DNA of 64,000 bases from Bullera alba (taxonomy: Eukaryota; Basidiomycota; Tremellomycetes; Tremellales; Bulleraceae), in the NCBI GenBank assembly GCA_001600095.1, contig BCIX01000001.1, positions 2,418,001 through 2,482,000 of the forward strand, in the 5' to 3' direction. Below are positions 21,668 to 33,708 of the stretch, one piece after another. Both the position numbers and the translations under genes were made by a program. The notes beneath the pieces are model-generated. The model had not been told where the DNA came from. It saw only the letters and a list, made by a program, of their open reading frames with translations, and searched no databases. Within the stretch, counting starts at the first letter, position 1; each line of letters starts with the position of its first letter.

Positions 21668-23248
21668 ATGTCGCCCATATCTCTGGCAGGAAACGCTGGT
21701 ACTTCTTATCCCAAGTCAAGCGCTCATTCCAGTATTCTCGACACAGAAGTAGACTCCGAGACGGAGAAGGAAGGACAGTACAAGGCGAAATCAGGCAACT
21801 CTCTCATTCAATCACTGCACCCCCTACCAAACCAGCATAGCTATTCCCAGCCCGGACAACCTGGACATCCGGGAAGACCGTACTGGCCTGCCAATCGGCC
21901 TTCCTCGGCGCTCGACTTGACGGATCTACCGAACACCCCACCAATGCCGTCCGTCGAGCTGCATCCCCATGAGCAGGAGCACGAGGAGGGTGGCCACGTC
22001 GTTCACATGAAGTCGAAAGCGGCAAAGAAGCGGGTGAATGGTAATCACAACGTGGTGGACCTGGGCGAGTTGGAAAATGGATCTGGGATGGAGGTAGACT
22101 CAAAAGTACACGATGGGCAGGTTGGCGGGCTGGATCAGATGGCCATTTTATTGAAGACAATAGATTTCGCAGCTACAGTAAGTGACTCTCGGACGAGACG
22201 GTGAGATGTCGCTGATTGAGTACAGAAACACTCGTGTCAGAGACGGAAAGACGTTGATCAGACGCCTTAGTGAGTCCAGATCCTTTAGCTACACTGCATT
22301 GAGCGCCGCCATAGCTAAACCCTGTGCAGCATAAACCACCCCATAGCCGTTGCCAACTTCCTCTCTTCCACAGGTATTGAGGATATCAGAGTTTTACAAG
22401 CCGCCGTGCTACATGACACTGTGGAAGACACTCACACTTCAATCGGTGGGTGGTCGATTCTCATGATCAGGCGGATGATGCTGACGTTGAACAGAGGAGA
22501 TTGCAGCTATGTTTGGAGACGAAGTAGCGAGGATAGTGGAAGTGAGTCAACGTCCTGCCACCAAAGCTGTCATCAGTCGTTACTCTATTGTGCTTGAGCT
22601 GAACCGCGACTATGGTATAGGAATGCACCGACAATCCGAACCTCTCCGGGCAGCAGAGAAAGGACGAGCAAGTCAGGAGTGCGAGGCACAAATCGAAGGA
22701 AGCACAGCAGGTCAAATTGGCAGAGTGAGCAGATCTCCGGAATCCAATACCGCAGAGAGTCCTACTGACCTGTCTTCAGTAAGCTACACAACCTCGAGTC
22801 GATACGGCGGAGTCCACCTGTCGGCTGGGGTGTGAGGCGGGTTCAGGCGTACTTCATTTGGGCGAAGCAGGTGACCGATAGTGAGTAGTCTGAGCTGTCG
22901 CGCGCTGTGCAACACAGTGCTAAATGCTGTGATCTAGTCTGCGCATCATCACATCCGGCCTTGGCGGCGAGACTGGAGAGGTTATACGAAACGGCCTATA
23001 CGAAGATCAACGGAGCCTTCCATCCATGTCACCCGGACGTGTGCGGACCCTTGACAGAGGTAAGTGCCGTGACTGCGAACTTTGCCTTGCTCGGCGGGGA
23101 AACCGTAAGAATGCGCGCGATGCGGTGTGGAGATCTGGGAGTAGGCTGACTCGGGGCTGTGTTACAGGCGGAGAAGGACCGAATCGACAGCCGGCTCAAC
23201 TACTTGAAAGCGGGGGAGGCACCCAGTCCAAAGCCCATCTTCTTCTAA
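21668..23248 (+). CDS. MESH1-type HD-domain (p)ppGpp/NADPH hydrolase
   Basis: Metazoan SpoT homolog 1 family: Mn-dependent HD phosphohydrolase shown in animals to act on ppGpp and NADPH. Exons 21668-22177, 22226-22269, 22330-22445, 22495-22541, 22621-22724, 22780-22880, 22938-23059 and 23168-23248 give 374 aa. After a roughly 155-residue disordered extension, the core begins LLKTIDFAATKHSCQRRKD. Metal ligands are visible: His172, the HD pair His213-Asp214 in VLHDTVEDT, and the Asp in KLADKLHNLESI. TPYINHPIAVANFL, and GWGVRRVQAYFIWAKQV also fit. The usual family length is about 180 residues, so the extension doubles it. Upstream non-ATG extension of the frame exists; 21668 is the first in-frame ATG. 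The core could also start at MAILLK. Confidence 0.9.
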
Positions 23249-24638
23249 GGCTTCCCGGTAGATAAGTTACGAAGCCAGTTGCCGTTCACACCGCATTGTA
23301 GCTTTTGGTGAATCAACCTCCATATCGATAACCATCTCATCGTGTTGTACAGATGCCACCGACCTGGACCCTACTTGTAGCATTGCCTCATGAATCTGCC
23401 TTCCGTCGTACCGGTAATCCGAACTCCATGTCACACGTCAAGGTCAGATCCTGTCAGATCCGCCGACAGCCGGTGGGTGTGACGATGCACGTTTCACATT
23501 GAAAGCTCGGCTCTCGGGTTCCTGTGCATCACGTCAACGGTGACCTACGGTAGCCTACGGTGACTATACGATGACGACTGCCTGCAGCTGCCTGCCCAAT
23601 GTACAGCCTTGGGCTTGAAGGGGCTTGAGGTGAACAAGGGTGAACATTGCACGGCCGAGGCGCCACGTGAAACTCGATGGCGGGGGTGGATGGTCCGACA
23701 TGAAATGTCAATTTTGTAAACAAACGGCACGGCGAGGGCAAGTTATAGATGTCTTCAACTTGACTCATCTTGTGGCCTATGGCGAGAGCTTGCATAGAGC
23801 TTGCATGCAGATCAGCCTTAGTCCATAGGCCTCTGAGCGTAACGTGGCCCATGCATGCACGCACTCCAGCCATACAAGCTCGATCGACAGCAAACACGAC
23901 TAACTTGCTGCCGAGTGAGACCGGGGATCGCACGGTGAACGGATATTCAACCGCTTGGTTTCATCCTATCGGTACCTCCTAAAGTCTGATCTCACTCTTC
24001 CTCTATTCTTCCTCATCCACCCTTGCATCATCGCATTCGCCCCCTCTTCGCCTCTCCCTCATTCTCCCTCTCCGCCCGCTGCATCTTTCTCACACCGACT
24101 CTCCCCTCCTCGCCCCGGCGTCAGATCCGTTGACGCCTGTTTGACTTTGCACAGCACTGGCGACCTATCGTAAGTCTTTTTCCCGTTGCCCCGTTCGTCG
24201 TCCACTTGTCATTCCCGTCCGCTCGTTTGCTTGACCCTCGTTGGGTATCTCGCTAGAGCAGTGATACAGTGATACCCCCGAAGCAAGCTAGGCTGCTGGA
24301 GATCTAGAGAAGCATAGAGGTACCCGTATAGGCGGAGGAAGAAACCCCACGCTGTACACTGGTGTCATTTATGCTTGTTCGGCTGCATTCCCGCTCAGCG
24401 CACAGCCCATAAACATCCTCTAAACTTCGCTTTCGCTATCAGCACCATCAAACCTTGCACGACAACCTGCAGCGATCTGTCCTGACAAAACATTATATAG
24501 ATCCTTTTGTCCACCCTCAATCACCCACACTCATTTACCACGCCCTCCCCAGTCGACACTGTCCTGCCTGTGCAATACCCACTTCTCACTCGACCTCGAA
24601 AGTTCCCCTAATAAAACAACACTCTTCGGCCAGCCATC
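23249..24638. other. Long intergenic region (1.39 kb) upstream of the chitin deacetylase
   Basis: Two halves: near 23520-23660 it has short imperfect repeats (two copies of 'cctacggt' near 23541-23562), and from about 23990 it becomes strongly pyrimidine-rich, typical of a fungal core promoter/5'UTR. GTAAGTC near 24170 could be a 5'UTR intron donor. No gene seen. Confidence 0.5.
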
Positions 24639-26095
24639 ATGCTCGCGTCGACCATCCCCGCCATCCTCTCTTTGGTGCTGCTGGGCTCTGTCTCTGCCCA
24701 CCCGGTCGCCGAGACGGAATGGTACCAAGCCCGAGACTCTGAGATCGCCTCGTTGTTCAGACGACAACGTCAAGCTCCCGCCGCCAACGACCCAAACTTT
24801 GCCTCCAACTACCCTGCTGGCGGAAGCACTCCTCCAGCTTCGTCGCTGCCCAAAGCATGGACTGACAAGCTCGCTACGATCCAGCTCCCAGCTGGCATCA
24901 ACCCTTCCGCCCCAAACAACGGTTACCCAACGTACACTGGCGACGAGAAGGGTGGCGACCAGCACATCTGCTCTTTCACCTACGAGTGCACTACCTCTGA
25001 GGATCTGGTTGCACCCCGTGATGGTGTCCTAGCGGTGAGTATCCCGAGTCGCAAGAAGTTTCACAGACTGATCAGGTTGTATTAGCTGTCATTTGATGAT
25101 GGACCTACTCCAAACTCCCCTGCGCTGTACGAGTTCCTGGCTCAGAACAACATGTCCACCCACGCTACCCACTTCATGATCGGTTCCAACATCCTCTACA
25201 AGTGAGTTGACGCCCTGGCGTAGAAAGTCGAATGCCTTACTGACATTCGCAGCCCCACGGGTATGCAGGCTGCTTCCAACGCCGGTGGACATCTTGCCGT
25301 TCACACCTGGTCTCACCAGTACAGTGAGTACAATGTAGCGTTGTTCAAGACTGCCACTGACCCCGCCTAGCCACCACGCTCTCAAACGAGGGTGTCCTCG
25401 CCGAGCTTGGATGGACTATGCAGATCATTGCCGATTTGAACGGTGGTCGAATCCCCAAATACTGGAGGCCTCCTTTCGGTGATGTCGACAACCGAGTGCG
25501 AGCGATCGCCAAGGGCGTCTTTGGCCTCGAGACCGTGCCATGGTCTCACGACTCTGGAGATTGGGGAGTGACCGCTGGAAACTACCCTAAATCCCAAGTC
25601 GACGCTCAGATGGAGCAATGGATCACCGGCCCCAAATCCCCAGGACTCAACATCCTCGAGCATGAGCAAGGCGAGAACCCCGTCAACATCTTCATCACCG
25701 CCTTCCCCAAGATGGTCTCCAACGGTTGGAACATTCTCAACATTGCCGAGGCCTGGAACATGGACTGGTACGTCAACGCCGCCAGCCAAACCTCTTCCGT
25801 CACACAAATGGCCGTCGGCGGCGACTTCGTCGCTAGAAACTCTACCTCGGCTTCGGCTTCCCCCTCCGCCTCGGCATCCTCTGCAAGCGCTTCCGCTTCC
25901 GCCTCTGCATCTGTCAGCCGGGCCTCGGCTTCCGCTAGCAACTCTGCCGCCTCGAGATCTGCCAGTGCGTCAGTCTCCCGAGCCTCCGCCGGAGCCTCGC
26001 CTTCCCCTACCAGCGCCGCTGGTCAGTCGATCAACCTCGTCTCAGCGGGCTGGATCGTTGGTGCTATCGGCGCCGCCGCCGCTATGGTCCTGTAA
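24639..26095 (+). CDS. Chitin deacetylase (polysaccharide deacetylase, CE4), GPI-type
   Basis: Removes acetyl groups from chitin to make chitosan at the cell wall. Exons 24639-25034, 25086-25201, 25253-25323 and 25371-26095 give 435 aa. A signal peptide ([20 protein letters not shown]) is followed by a propeptide-like region. NodB motifs: LSFDDGPT (Asp136, Asp137), HTWSH (His188, His192), [12 protein letters not shown], and SHDSGDW, then ILEHE near the end of the domain. The first NodB motif begins exactly at an exon start. After the catalytic domain a Ser/Ala-rich stalk of about 65 residues leads to a hydrophobic tail ([19 protein letters not shown]) typical of GPI anchoring. Several CDA paralogs exist in Tremellomycetes; which one this is cannot be told. 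Confidence 0.95.
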
Positions 26096-26416
26096 ATCTC
26101 TTACATTACAGCATTGTCAACGGACTTCCTCTGCATGTAATCAAGGACTTTGTCATTGCTGGAATTGAGCCGGTCCTATTTGTCTTTGCCTAATAACTTG
26201 TGCTCCACGTAGAATCCTATGTTAAGCACCCCGGACAATATTCTCTTTAATGGCCAGAAATGAACCCACGATACATTACATGCATTATAACAGGATGATA
26301 GAACGCAACTGCTGCGCACGTGAAGTGCACCACAGTCTGACAAGTACAACTGATTCTTCCACACGAGGAGGAAAGCTCTCCTTACACGTCACTCCACTCT
26401 ACTCCACCCAATCACT
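26096..26416. other. Convergent intergenic region (321 bp)
   Basis: 3' flanks of the chitin deacetylase (+) and the SPO71-like gene (-). Nothing else seen. Confidence 0.5.
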
Positions 26417-29400
26417 CTACCTATCAGGCACTTTGCCCACCATCCTCAGGCTGTTTTCCGCCTCGACATGTGATCGGACCTGGCGTTCAATCTCGGCGTT
26501 GATCGCCCAAACCCATCGATCCCGCTCGAGCTGTGTTCGCGGTCAGCTCCGGTGGTACTACTAGGTCACAATGCCGAGGTGACCTGTACGCACCTTTGAC
26601 CTCGCTCGGAAAATCAATAACCCCGGCGGCTTCTTACTCAGATTTGGTGGGAGGAACGACGCTTCGGGCTCTAGATCCCATGGATTGGTGCGTTTCGACC
26701 CCCAACGGGAGGTAGGGGCGGAAAGGCGAACACAGAAGGTAGTATCTTCCGCTCCGTCAGAGCTCTGGCCAAAGGATCAGTACACGCGAAGAGTGGACTT
26801 AAAAGGTGTACTCACCTGGAAGCCATCTTGGTATACCCTCGCGGTGGACTCGAGTGCGCTGCCACTAGCGGCTTCCCTAACTTCGTCCTGGGCCAGCATC
26901 CCAGAGTACACCTGTCCCAAAGTCAGTAACCCACTCAGCAGCGCTGTAGCCAAGGTCTGATCACTTACGTATGCTCCGTAGAGCGGGTATCGATTCCGCC
27001 GGGGTTGGAACACTGCCTTGCTCTTGATCTTGAAAGCGACGAGGCATCCGCCCGTTATAACCAAGTATTTGGCTCTGCCATAAGATCAGTACGACAAAAT
27101 CCCGGGCGCGAGGTGTATAAGGAGTGTATGATGCTCACCTGAACTTCTCATTCCGACCCTTCTTCATGAACAGCCTGCCGGAAAGACAGACACTGCGACA
27201 GCCGGCAACGACACACCAGTCCCAAAGCACAGACAGCGATTCGTCGAGGGTACTACTCAGAGATGTGCCCGAGAACGGATCATTATCCGTGCGAGTCTTC
27301 ATGGCGTCCATTCGCAGTCGAGCGCTATGAGAAGATCAGTATCACTCAGACTGTCATCATGGGATGGGGTTTGCTCACTCGACACGATGCTTGCGCTTCC
27401 AGTATTCGATCAGCTTTGACAGGCAGTCCACCCATTCTCGAGCGACGTCTCTGCTATGAGCGCGGAGTTTGACCACTTCTCCAGAACTCAATTCGATCTC
27501 GAAGCAGTGTTTCGATTTCGCCTCGCCATTTGGCTGATCAGTCGTGTCCGCCGCGTGATCCATTTGATCGTCTGACCGTGAAGTCTGGTCACGTTGCTCT
27601 TCGGTGTGCTTTTCGCACAGGCGGATACTGGTGATGGAGCGCAAGTCGACGCAGCCGGTCGATCTTTCTATACCAAGAGCCAGGCGCTTCTGCTCGCTAT
27701 CGAGGAAAGCGCGGTGAACCTCGGGGAATAGGACAGATGGGGTGCTCCCCGCCTTTTCTGGTTGTACCGGTGGATGTGCCTCTTTGATTGTAGAGATGAA
27801 AAGCGTTCCTAATAAAGGTGTCAGAGGGAAAATCCGCCATATTGGGTGACGCGGTACGTACCGTCGTGGGAGCTGACATAGACGGACTCTTTGGGCGCCA
27901 CACTGGACTTTTGGCGCACCAAATACCCCTCTACGCCCGGAGGTTCATGTAGAGCGGTGCCATCTTCGAGTTTGAGCGTCTGCGGCTGGTGTTGAGCGGG
28001 GCGTAACTGCAATTCGCAGATATGCGGACCCGTCTGATCAAGGAATATCAGCCCATGTACAATTACAAGAGATCGCTACTCACTGTACCCTTTGCCATTC
28101 CCGCTAACACGGCCCAGTCTCTCACTTTGCCTTCCACCGTTGTGTCGTGCGCGATCCACTCGAGACTACCGTCCAACGCCTTCCAAGCGAGTTTGAGCAC
28201 CAATGCTTGCTCCCGCTCACCCCTTTGCTCCATCAGGTCTTTCATGTCCACCACGTCCCTCAGCAGGTCCCAGCAGGTTTTGGTCGCGGCTTCCGGGTTC
28301 AACATAGCCCTCGTAGCTTTGCCTCCTACTGAATCCTCGTCTTCTGGAATGTTGAGTCGGATTACCGTCGATAGGTGGGGCACATTGACGTCTATCCTCG
28401 TGGGCAGTTCGCCCCCAAGATCTCGCCAGAGCTCCCAATACCAGTCTACCGATCTCGATCTCGTGCCGACGTTGAGAATAAAGACGTGGGTGCCTCGTCG
28501 ACCCGTTGATAGCCACTGCGCTTGCTTGGATTGCTTGATCCTGTCCCTGAGAGCGCCCGAGCGCGTCGTGTTGGCCTTCATGAGTGCGTCCACGTCATGT
28601 TGGAGCTTGCCAGCAGAGGTGGTGAGTGAGATCGACATGTCGACTTCGTTGAACATGCAAAGCGTCGTTCGGGTCGGTTGTAGGGGTATCACAAAGCAGA
28701 GCCGTTTGTGGCTTCTCAATCGTTCTTGTAGTGGATTGCCCTGGAGAGGATATAAGCCCAATTTGACCCCTAATCGAACGATGACTGCACTTACCCAACT
28801 CTGATACAGCTCCACTCGGCCTTTACGCCATACAACAATGTATTCCTCCATCGGTTCCATCCGGGAACATGGATCTCGGCGCTGGCAGTCATTAGTTTCT
28901 GACTCACTTCTCCGTTCGTTATCGGCATCAGCTCACCTGAGTAGCCTCGTCGTAAAAGGCCAGACCGTCATCACGATGATATCCGACTCTGACCAACATC
29001 CTATCCCGCATAATCACGTCTCCGGGCAGGATATCGTCCTCATCGTCCTCTTCATCTTCCTCTTGCTCGTGCATGGCTTCCTCTGCAGCTCCAGCACTCG
29101 TTCCAGCCGCTCTAGTACCCTCTCTCGCCAAGACCGCTTCTGGCGCTGCGGGCTCCTTGTTCCCTGCCAGCTCCCCGGTCCTGACAGGCGCACTTGGCGA
29201 ATGACTGCCTGATTCCTGGACCGGGTTCATAGGGAACTGTACCGACTTCGATTTATTCAGCGGCATGAAGGGGTTTTCATCTCGTGAAGAGGTAGACGGT
29301 CGATCGACCAAGGTGTGAGGTTTCCTGATGGCGGATTTGAGTCGAGTCATCGGACTTGCACTGCCGTCTCGGCGAGACCTCGATTTCATCGATATCGGGG

Positions 29401-30469
29401 AGTCAGGATACGTCGTCTGGTCATCAGAGGCAGAGTGGCGTTCTGGTCCATTCCATAGCGGTCTCATAGAGGAAGACTGCGAGTTCCGCAGATTGACAGG
29501 CTGTACCAAAGACGCAGTGTCGCTATGATTTCCCTGGTGCAAGTCGGCATTGCCGTCCTGAGTTTGTGGCAGATTGACCGTCGAAGTCGATGCCAATTCC
29601 GACAACTCGGTGCGAGCGGTGACAAAGGTCTCCTGGGTGCTTTTACTGGTGTAAGATGGTCTCTTGCCATTGACGACCGAGGCGAAGGGCGAGCCGGAAT
29701 CCTCCAATGGCGAATCCACGACCAAATCCTCGTCGCTTCTTTCCTCCTCTAATGTTGTTGATGGTGAAGGACTTTCGAGTGGACCAGATGACGAGCTGCC
29801 CGAAGGCTTTGAATGTGAAGAGACAAACTCTTGGCCGATGTTAAAACTCTCGCCTACCCAGACTTCCTTCCAGTCCGTCCAGTTCTTCTTCTGTTTCTTC
29901 TTCTTCTTCTTTTTCTTCTTCACACTTTTTTTATTTGACATGGAGGGGTGACCCTGACCTTGTTCTTCACCTTCTGACGACGAGTCGGACTCCGAGTCGA
30001 GCTCGAGGTCAAAGTCCAGGTCTTCATCTATAACCTCCCCAGAGTGGCCTCTCCGCCTCAACCTGATCCTATGCACCATCCGCCTGACTTCTCCACTATG
30101 TCCATCCCCATGACCATTGTGATGACGATGATGGCTCGAACCCTCCCCAAAGCCATTTGGAAAGTCTCGAGATCCTCGCCTGCGGCCCTCCTCGTCCACG
30201 AGCTTGATCTTCCTGAGGGCCGTCTTGCGCAATTGTCGGAATCTACGTTTCTTGATGTCCGCCTCCTGGGAGTTCGACACCGTCTCAGGCATAGGCCCCA
30301 GGAACCTCCTGGCAATTATATGGGTCTCGACATGCGACGAAGCTTGGACTATTGCTGGCGAGGGCTCGGCAGAGATTGACGCTTTGGCGGAATCACTTGC
30401 GGATTGAGCGGTGTGTTTCGGTGTCGGAGCGACATGGCTAGGCGATGCCTGGAGCGGGACGGCTGGCAT
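26417..30469 (-). CDS. SPO71-like PH-domain protein
   Basis: Ten exons (high to low: 28937-30469, 28795-28881, 28084-28740, 27862-28033, 27379-27808, 27139-27324, 26969-27074, 26816-26911, 26594-26764, 26417-26530) give 1183 aa. The first 480 residues are disordered, with a run of ten lysines (29902-29931 region) and acidic/Ser tracts. Next comes ILPGDVIMRDRMLVRVGYHR, a pattern of the Spo7_2_N domain, then EEYIVVWRKGRVELYQSW, the start of the Spo71-type PH region. A second PH-like region follows the linker: GRLFMKKGRNEKFRAKYLVI...LIFRARSKLERDRWVWAINAE. Yeast Spo71 helps prospore-membrane growth with Vps13; homologs occur widely in fungi outside sporulation. The 54-nt intron 28741-28794 is frame-neutral. 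The function here is inferred from architecture. Confidence 0.78.
29902..29931 (-). repeat. Lysine-codon (AAG/AAA) run in SPO71-like gene
   Basis: On the minus strand a purine-only run encodes a stretch of about ten lysines in the disordered N-terminal part of the protein. On the plus strand it appears as a TTC-rich tract. Confidence 0.7.
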
Positions 30470-30871
30470 CTCCTCAATGAAGTGATTGCCTGCTCGTTTA
30501 CCGCTTCACCATGATCAGATCCAATCAGTGTTGGTGTTCAAGTCGTCGAGATGTGGTTGCTGCGAAGATTCAGGACAGCTCAATCCAAAACAACAGACTT
30601 GTTTCATCGTGACGTAATGTCACTAACCCTCCTGTGATCAGCTAGTCTCCATCAACCTCATCTTGAGACGGTATGTAGGTGCATACACAGGCAAACGGTG
30701 CTCGGTATAAATGCACAGATAAGCAACGACCAAGATATAATATATACACACTTCAACGCATGGTCTGGTCATGTGTCAAAAGCCTCCTAGCTTCTGACTT
30801 TCTTCTTGTTAAGTTAGAATTCTTCGACCTCTCCCCTCTCTTCACATGATACCAAACCGCATATCTTCCCC
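30470..30871. other. Intergenic region (402 bp)
   Basis: 5' flank of the SPO71-like gene and 3' flank of the FAD oxidase, both minus. Nothing else seen. Confidence 0.5.
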
Positions 30872-33708
30872 TTACGAGCTCTTCGTGGGTTCCGTGATGA
30901 CAGCTTGTTGCTGCGCCTGTGCGCTCTTCTTCGGGTCCATGATCGAATTTGGCGGTAGCGCATTCTCGCCATTAGGCAAGTCGCCCACCAGGTTGTCGAT
31001 CGCCAAGCCAGCCACCGTGTTGGGTCCCGTAGCAGGCTTGTAAGTCTCCTCTGCCCTGTCGACCATTCTCTGGTGGTTGGCGTCGAGCACTCCCTTCTCC
31101 ACGACGTCCAGCTCGCCATCTGGCAGGGATGCCTGGTCGCGGAGGACTGATTTCCCATTGATCTTGTCCCTGATAAGACCCTGCTTTGGCGAGTCGTCGT
31201 GCGGCCACATACTGTGCTTGTACAGATTGGTCGGGTCGATGGCCTTCTTCAGTCGAGCCAAGCGAGGGTAGTTCTCGCCATAGACGCCCATGACTTCTTG
31301 CAGTGAAGACGATTGGAGGAACTGAGTCGAGTGAGCGATAATACTGGAAATACTGGAAAGTCAAACTCACGCATGGTATTGGGCCGCCGGGAGAGTTCGG
31401 GTGAATAACCTCGTTGATCCAATCCTCAGCAGTTGTGACACAACGTGAATCCTCGATCGGAGACTCGGTATGACTCCATTGATGCAGCGCGGCGACAGTG
31501 AAAGAGGCCTCTCGGTGGGATACGGGGAAACAGGAGTCTTTCACCTCGGACATGATACTTCCGCCGGTATACTCGAAGAGCCATGCTGAGGTCGTATTCA
31601 GCGCTATCCACGGAGTAGCGAGACTCACTGCAACCATCGGGGACAACGTGGAATCGAGAACAAGTCTCGTCGATCACCTCATCGGTAAGACTGACAAGCA
31701 TATCGCTCTTGATGTACCTGAGTGTCTTAGCGATATTCCTAGGAAGAGTTGACTCACCATTTCCTGCCCTGTCCACCTTTGAGGACCTCCTCCACTGCGA
31801 GTTGTTGACGCTCAAAGGTTCGCTCGGAGAAGTCCTGGAATAGACATCTGCCACCTTCCCATGAGCTGATAGCTTGGATGTACCCATCGGCCTCGGTTCT
31901 CGGACCGGAGAAGCAAAGTTGTACGACGATGATGGCCGGAGATCCAGGCGGACCTGCTGTCATGATCAAATTGGTGTACATGGACCTCGGCGAGCCTTTG
32001 ACGCAGTCGCGAATATGACGCAACAGTGATGCAGCGGTCGCTCGATCAAACACGCTGTATGTCATTAGCATCAAGAATTGCGAGGCACTCCTTGAATGCA
32101 CTCACTAGATCATGTTACCGGCGTAGACACTAGGTAGGTAGTGCGCCTTTGCCCTGTATCGAGTGATGACACCCAGAACGGCACCGGCTCCTCTGACGCC
32201 CCACCAGACTTCATTCGGATCCTCATTGTCTTTCCATTCTCCACCATGTCGGCCATTCTCGCCAACCCAGACAATTCTTCCATCCGGAAGTACAAGCTCG
32301 ACTTCCATGACGTTGTCCATGGCGAGACCGTGCTTTCGACCAATGAAACCGAAGCCTCCGGAGATGAACTGTCCAGAGCCTACTGGGAATGCAGATGTGG
32401 GCACATGGAAAGCTCCATACTTCGAGCTAGCCGTGGCCGCGTCCAGTTGCTTGGAGTGAACCCCCGCGCCAAATGTCACGACGGTGTATGGAGGTGGATC
32501 GGGGTTTGTGTTGAGGGTCAAGCGCGAAGAGCTTGAGCCAGCGAAAGACGAAGGGAAGGAAGACGAGGATGATGACGATCCGCCTTGGAACGTCGTAGGG
32601 ATGAAGGGGAAAGCCGAGGTGGTAGTTGGCGAAGGGTTGACATAGGTCATTTGCGGCTGGCGTTGAGGAATCGGAGGGGTACCCGACGAAGAGGACGGCG
32701 ACTCGAATGGCACAGCAGTCGGGGAGACTGTCAACGCAGAGCCCTCGAGCGAGTAGTTGCTCAATGACAGAGCTGGCTTGCCCTCTGAGCTCTGCAAGGA
32801 CGTTCCCGGGGTCGAGTTAGATCGCCCGCCACCCGAGCTTGAGCTTGTGCCAAAGCCAGAACCTGAACGACCGGAGCCAGAGTGGGTGTTGGATGATGAT
32901 CTCGATATGCCCTGGTTGGAGCCAGAGCTTATCGGGGACGGAGCGGCGTTGGTCTCTTGAATCGTGTCCAATCGCTTCTTCCCCTCGGGCTCGTCTTCGT
33001 CGGAGCTCATGGAGGCGTCTTCCGCCGTGCGTTTCACCGAGAGCGTAGAGTCGGATGAAGCGTGAGACGAGACTATCGAGGGTCGTTGAGATGGCACAGG
33101 GCGTGGATCCATGTCTTCGTCCATGGTATCCTCGAGACCGAGACTGGAGAACGAGTCCTGAAGCGTTGTTGCCTCGTCTGGCAGGGCGATACTGATTTGA
33201 TCGAGCAGCGACAAGTCGATAACAATGTCTCCAGCGACCTATAGTATGTCAGCAGTGCCTTACTCTACCAGTTCACGATATACGGTTACTCACACTCCAT
33301 CCGTGAACGCCGTAACCTCCTGCTTTCACGCTCAACTCGAGATTGTGTTCGCGACAGAATTTGACGACACTGATCGATCAGCTTTTGATCCTCCACTGAG
33401 GCTATAAACTCACATGCTGACATCAGAAGCATTGATGGGCTTGATCAAGGCAAAAGCAGCCGTCTTGACTGCGCCATTGAAGATGAGGGACGAAGTGGCG
33501 AACCTAAGTGTCAGCGACTATTTCGATGGGTTTTCACTCACTGATCATCCTCCTGCTCGTAGACTTGCGAGCGGCCTGGCTGTCCCGCGCCGAGGGCTTG
33601 TTTGAGGAGTGTGTTGAGCTGACGCACAGCCTCGGAAGGACCTGGTCGCTTTTGTACGGTGAAGGGGTACGCCCTTGGAGACGCTTGACAGGATCCAGCT
33701 TGGGTCAT
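30872..33708 (-). CDS. FAD-linked (berberine-bridge-type) oxidoreductase with disordered insert
   Basis: Eight exons (33542-33708, 33414-33503, 33294-33369, 32106-33238, 31758-32054, 31629-31717, 31371-31585, 30872-31321) give 838 aa. The PCMH FAD-binding fold starts normally: VVKFCREHNLELSVKAGGYG, VHGWSVAGDIVIDLSLLD. It resumes at VVTFGAGVHSKQLD, GQFISGGFGFIGRKHGLAMD, VWWGVRGAGAVLGVITRY. Between them sit about 230 residues of Ser/Pro/Gly-rich sequence. The C-terminal BBE motif is YGENYPRLARLKKAIDPTN, followed by a 95-residue extension. No signal peptide was seen. Family members oxidise alcohols, sugars or alkaloids; the substrate here is unknown. The His of the usual flavinylation site is visible only as VHGWS; a Cys partner was not found. 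Confidence 0.85.

Noticed and set aside
24000..24640. CT-rich tract as a possible mobile-element remnant
   Set aside because: No terminal repeats, target-site duplication or coding remnant; pyrimidine-rich leaders are normal in fungal promoters.
29880..29935. Purine/pyrimidine tract as a possible regulatory triplex element
   Set aside because: It is explained by lysine codons in the SPO71-like protein.
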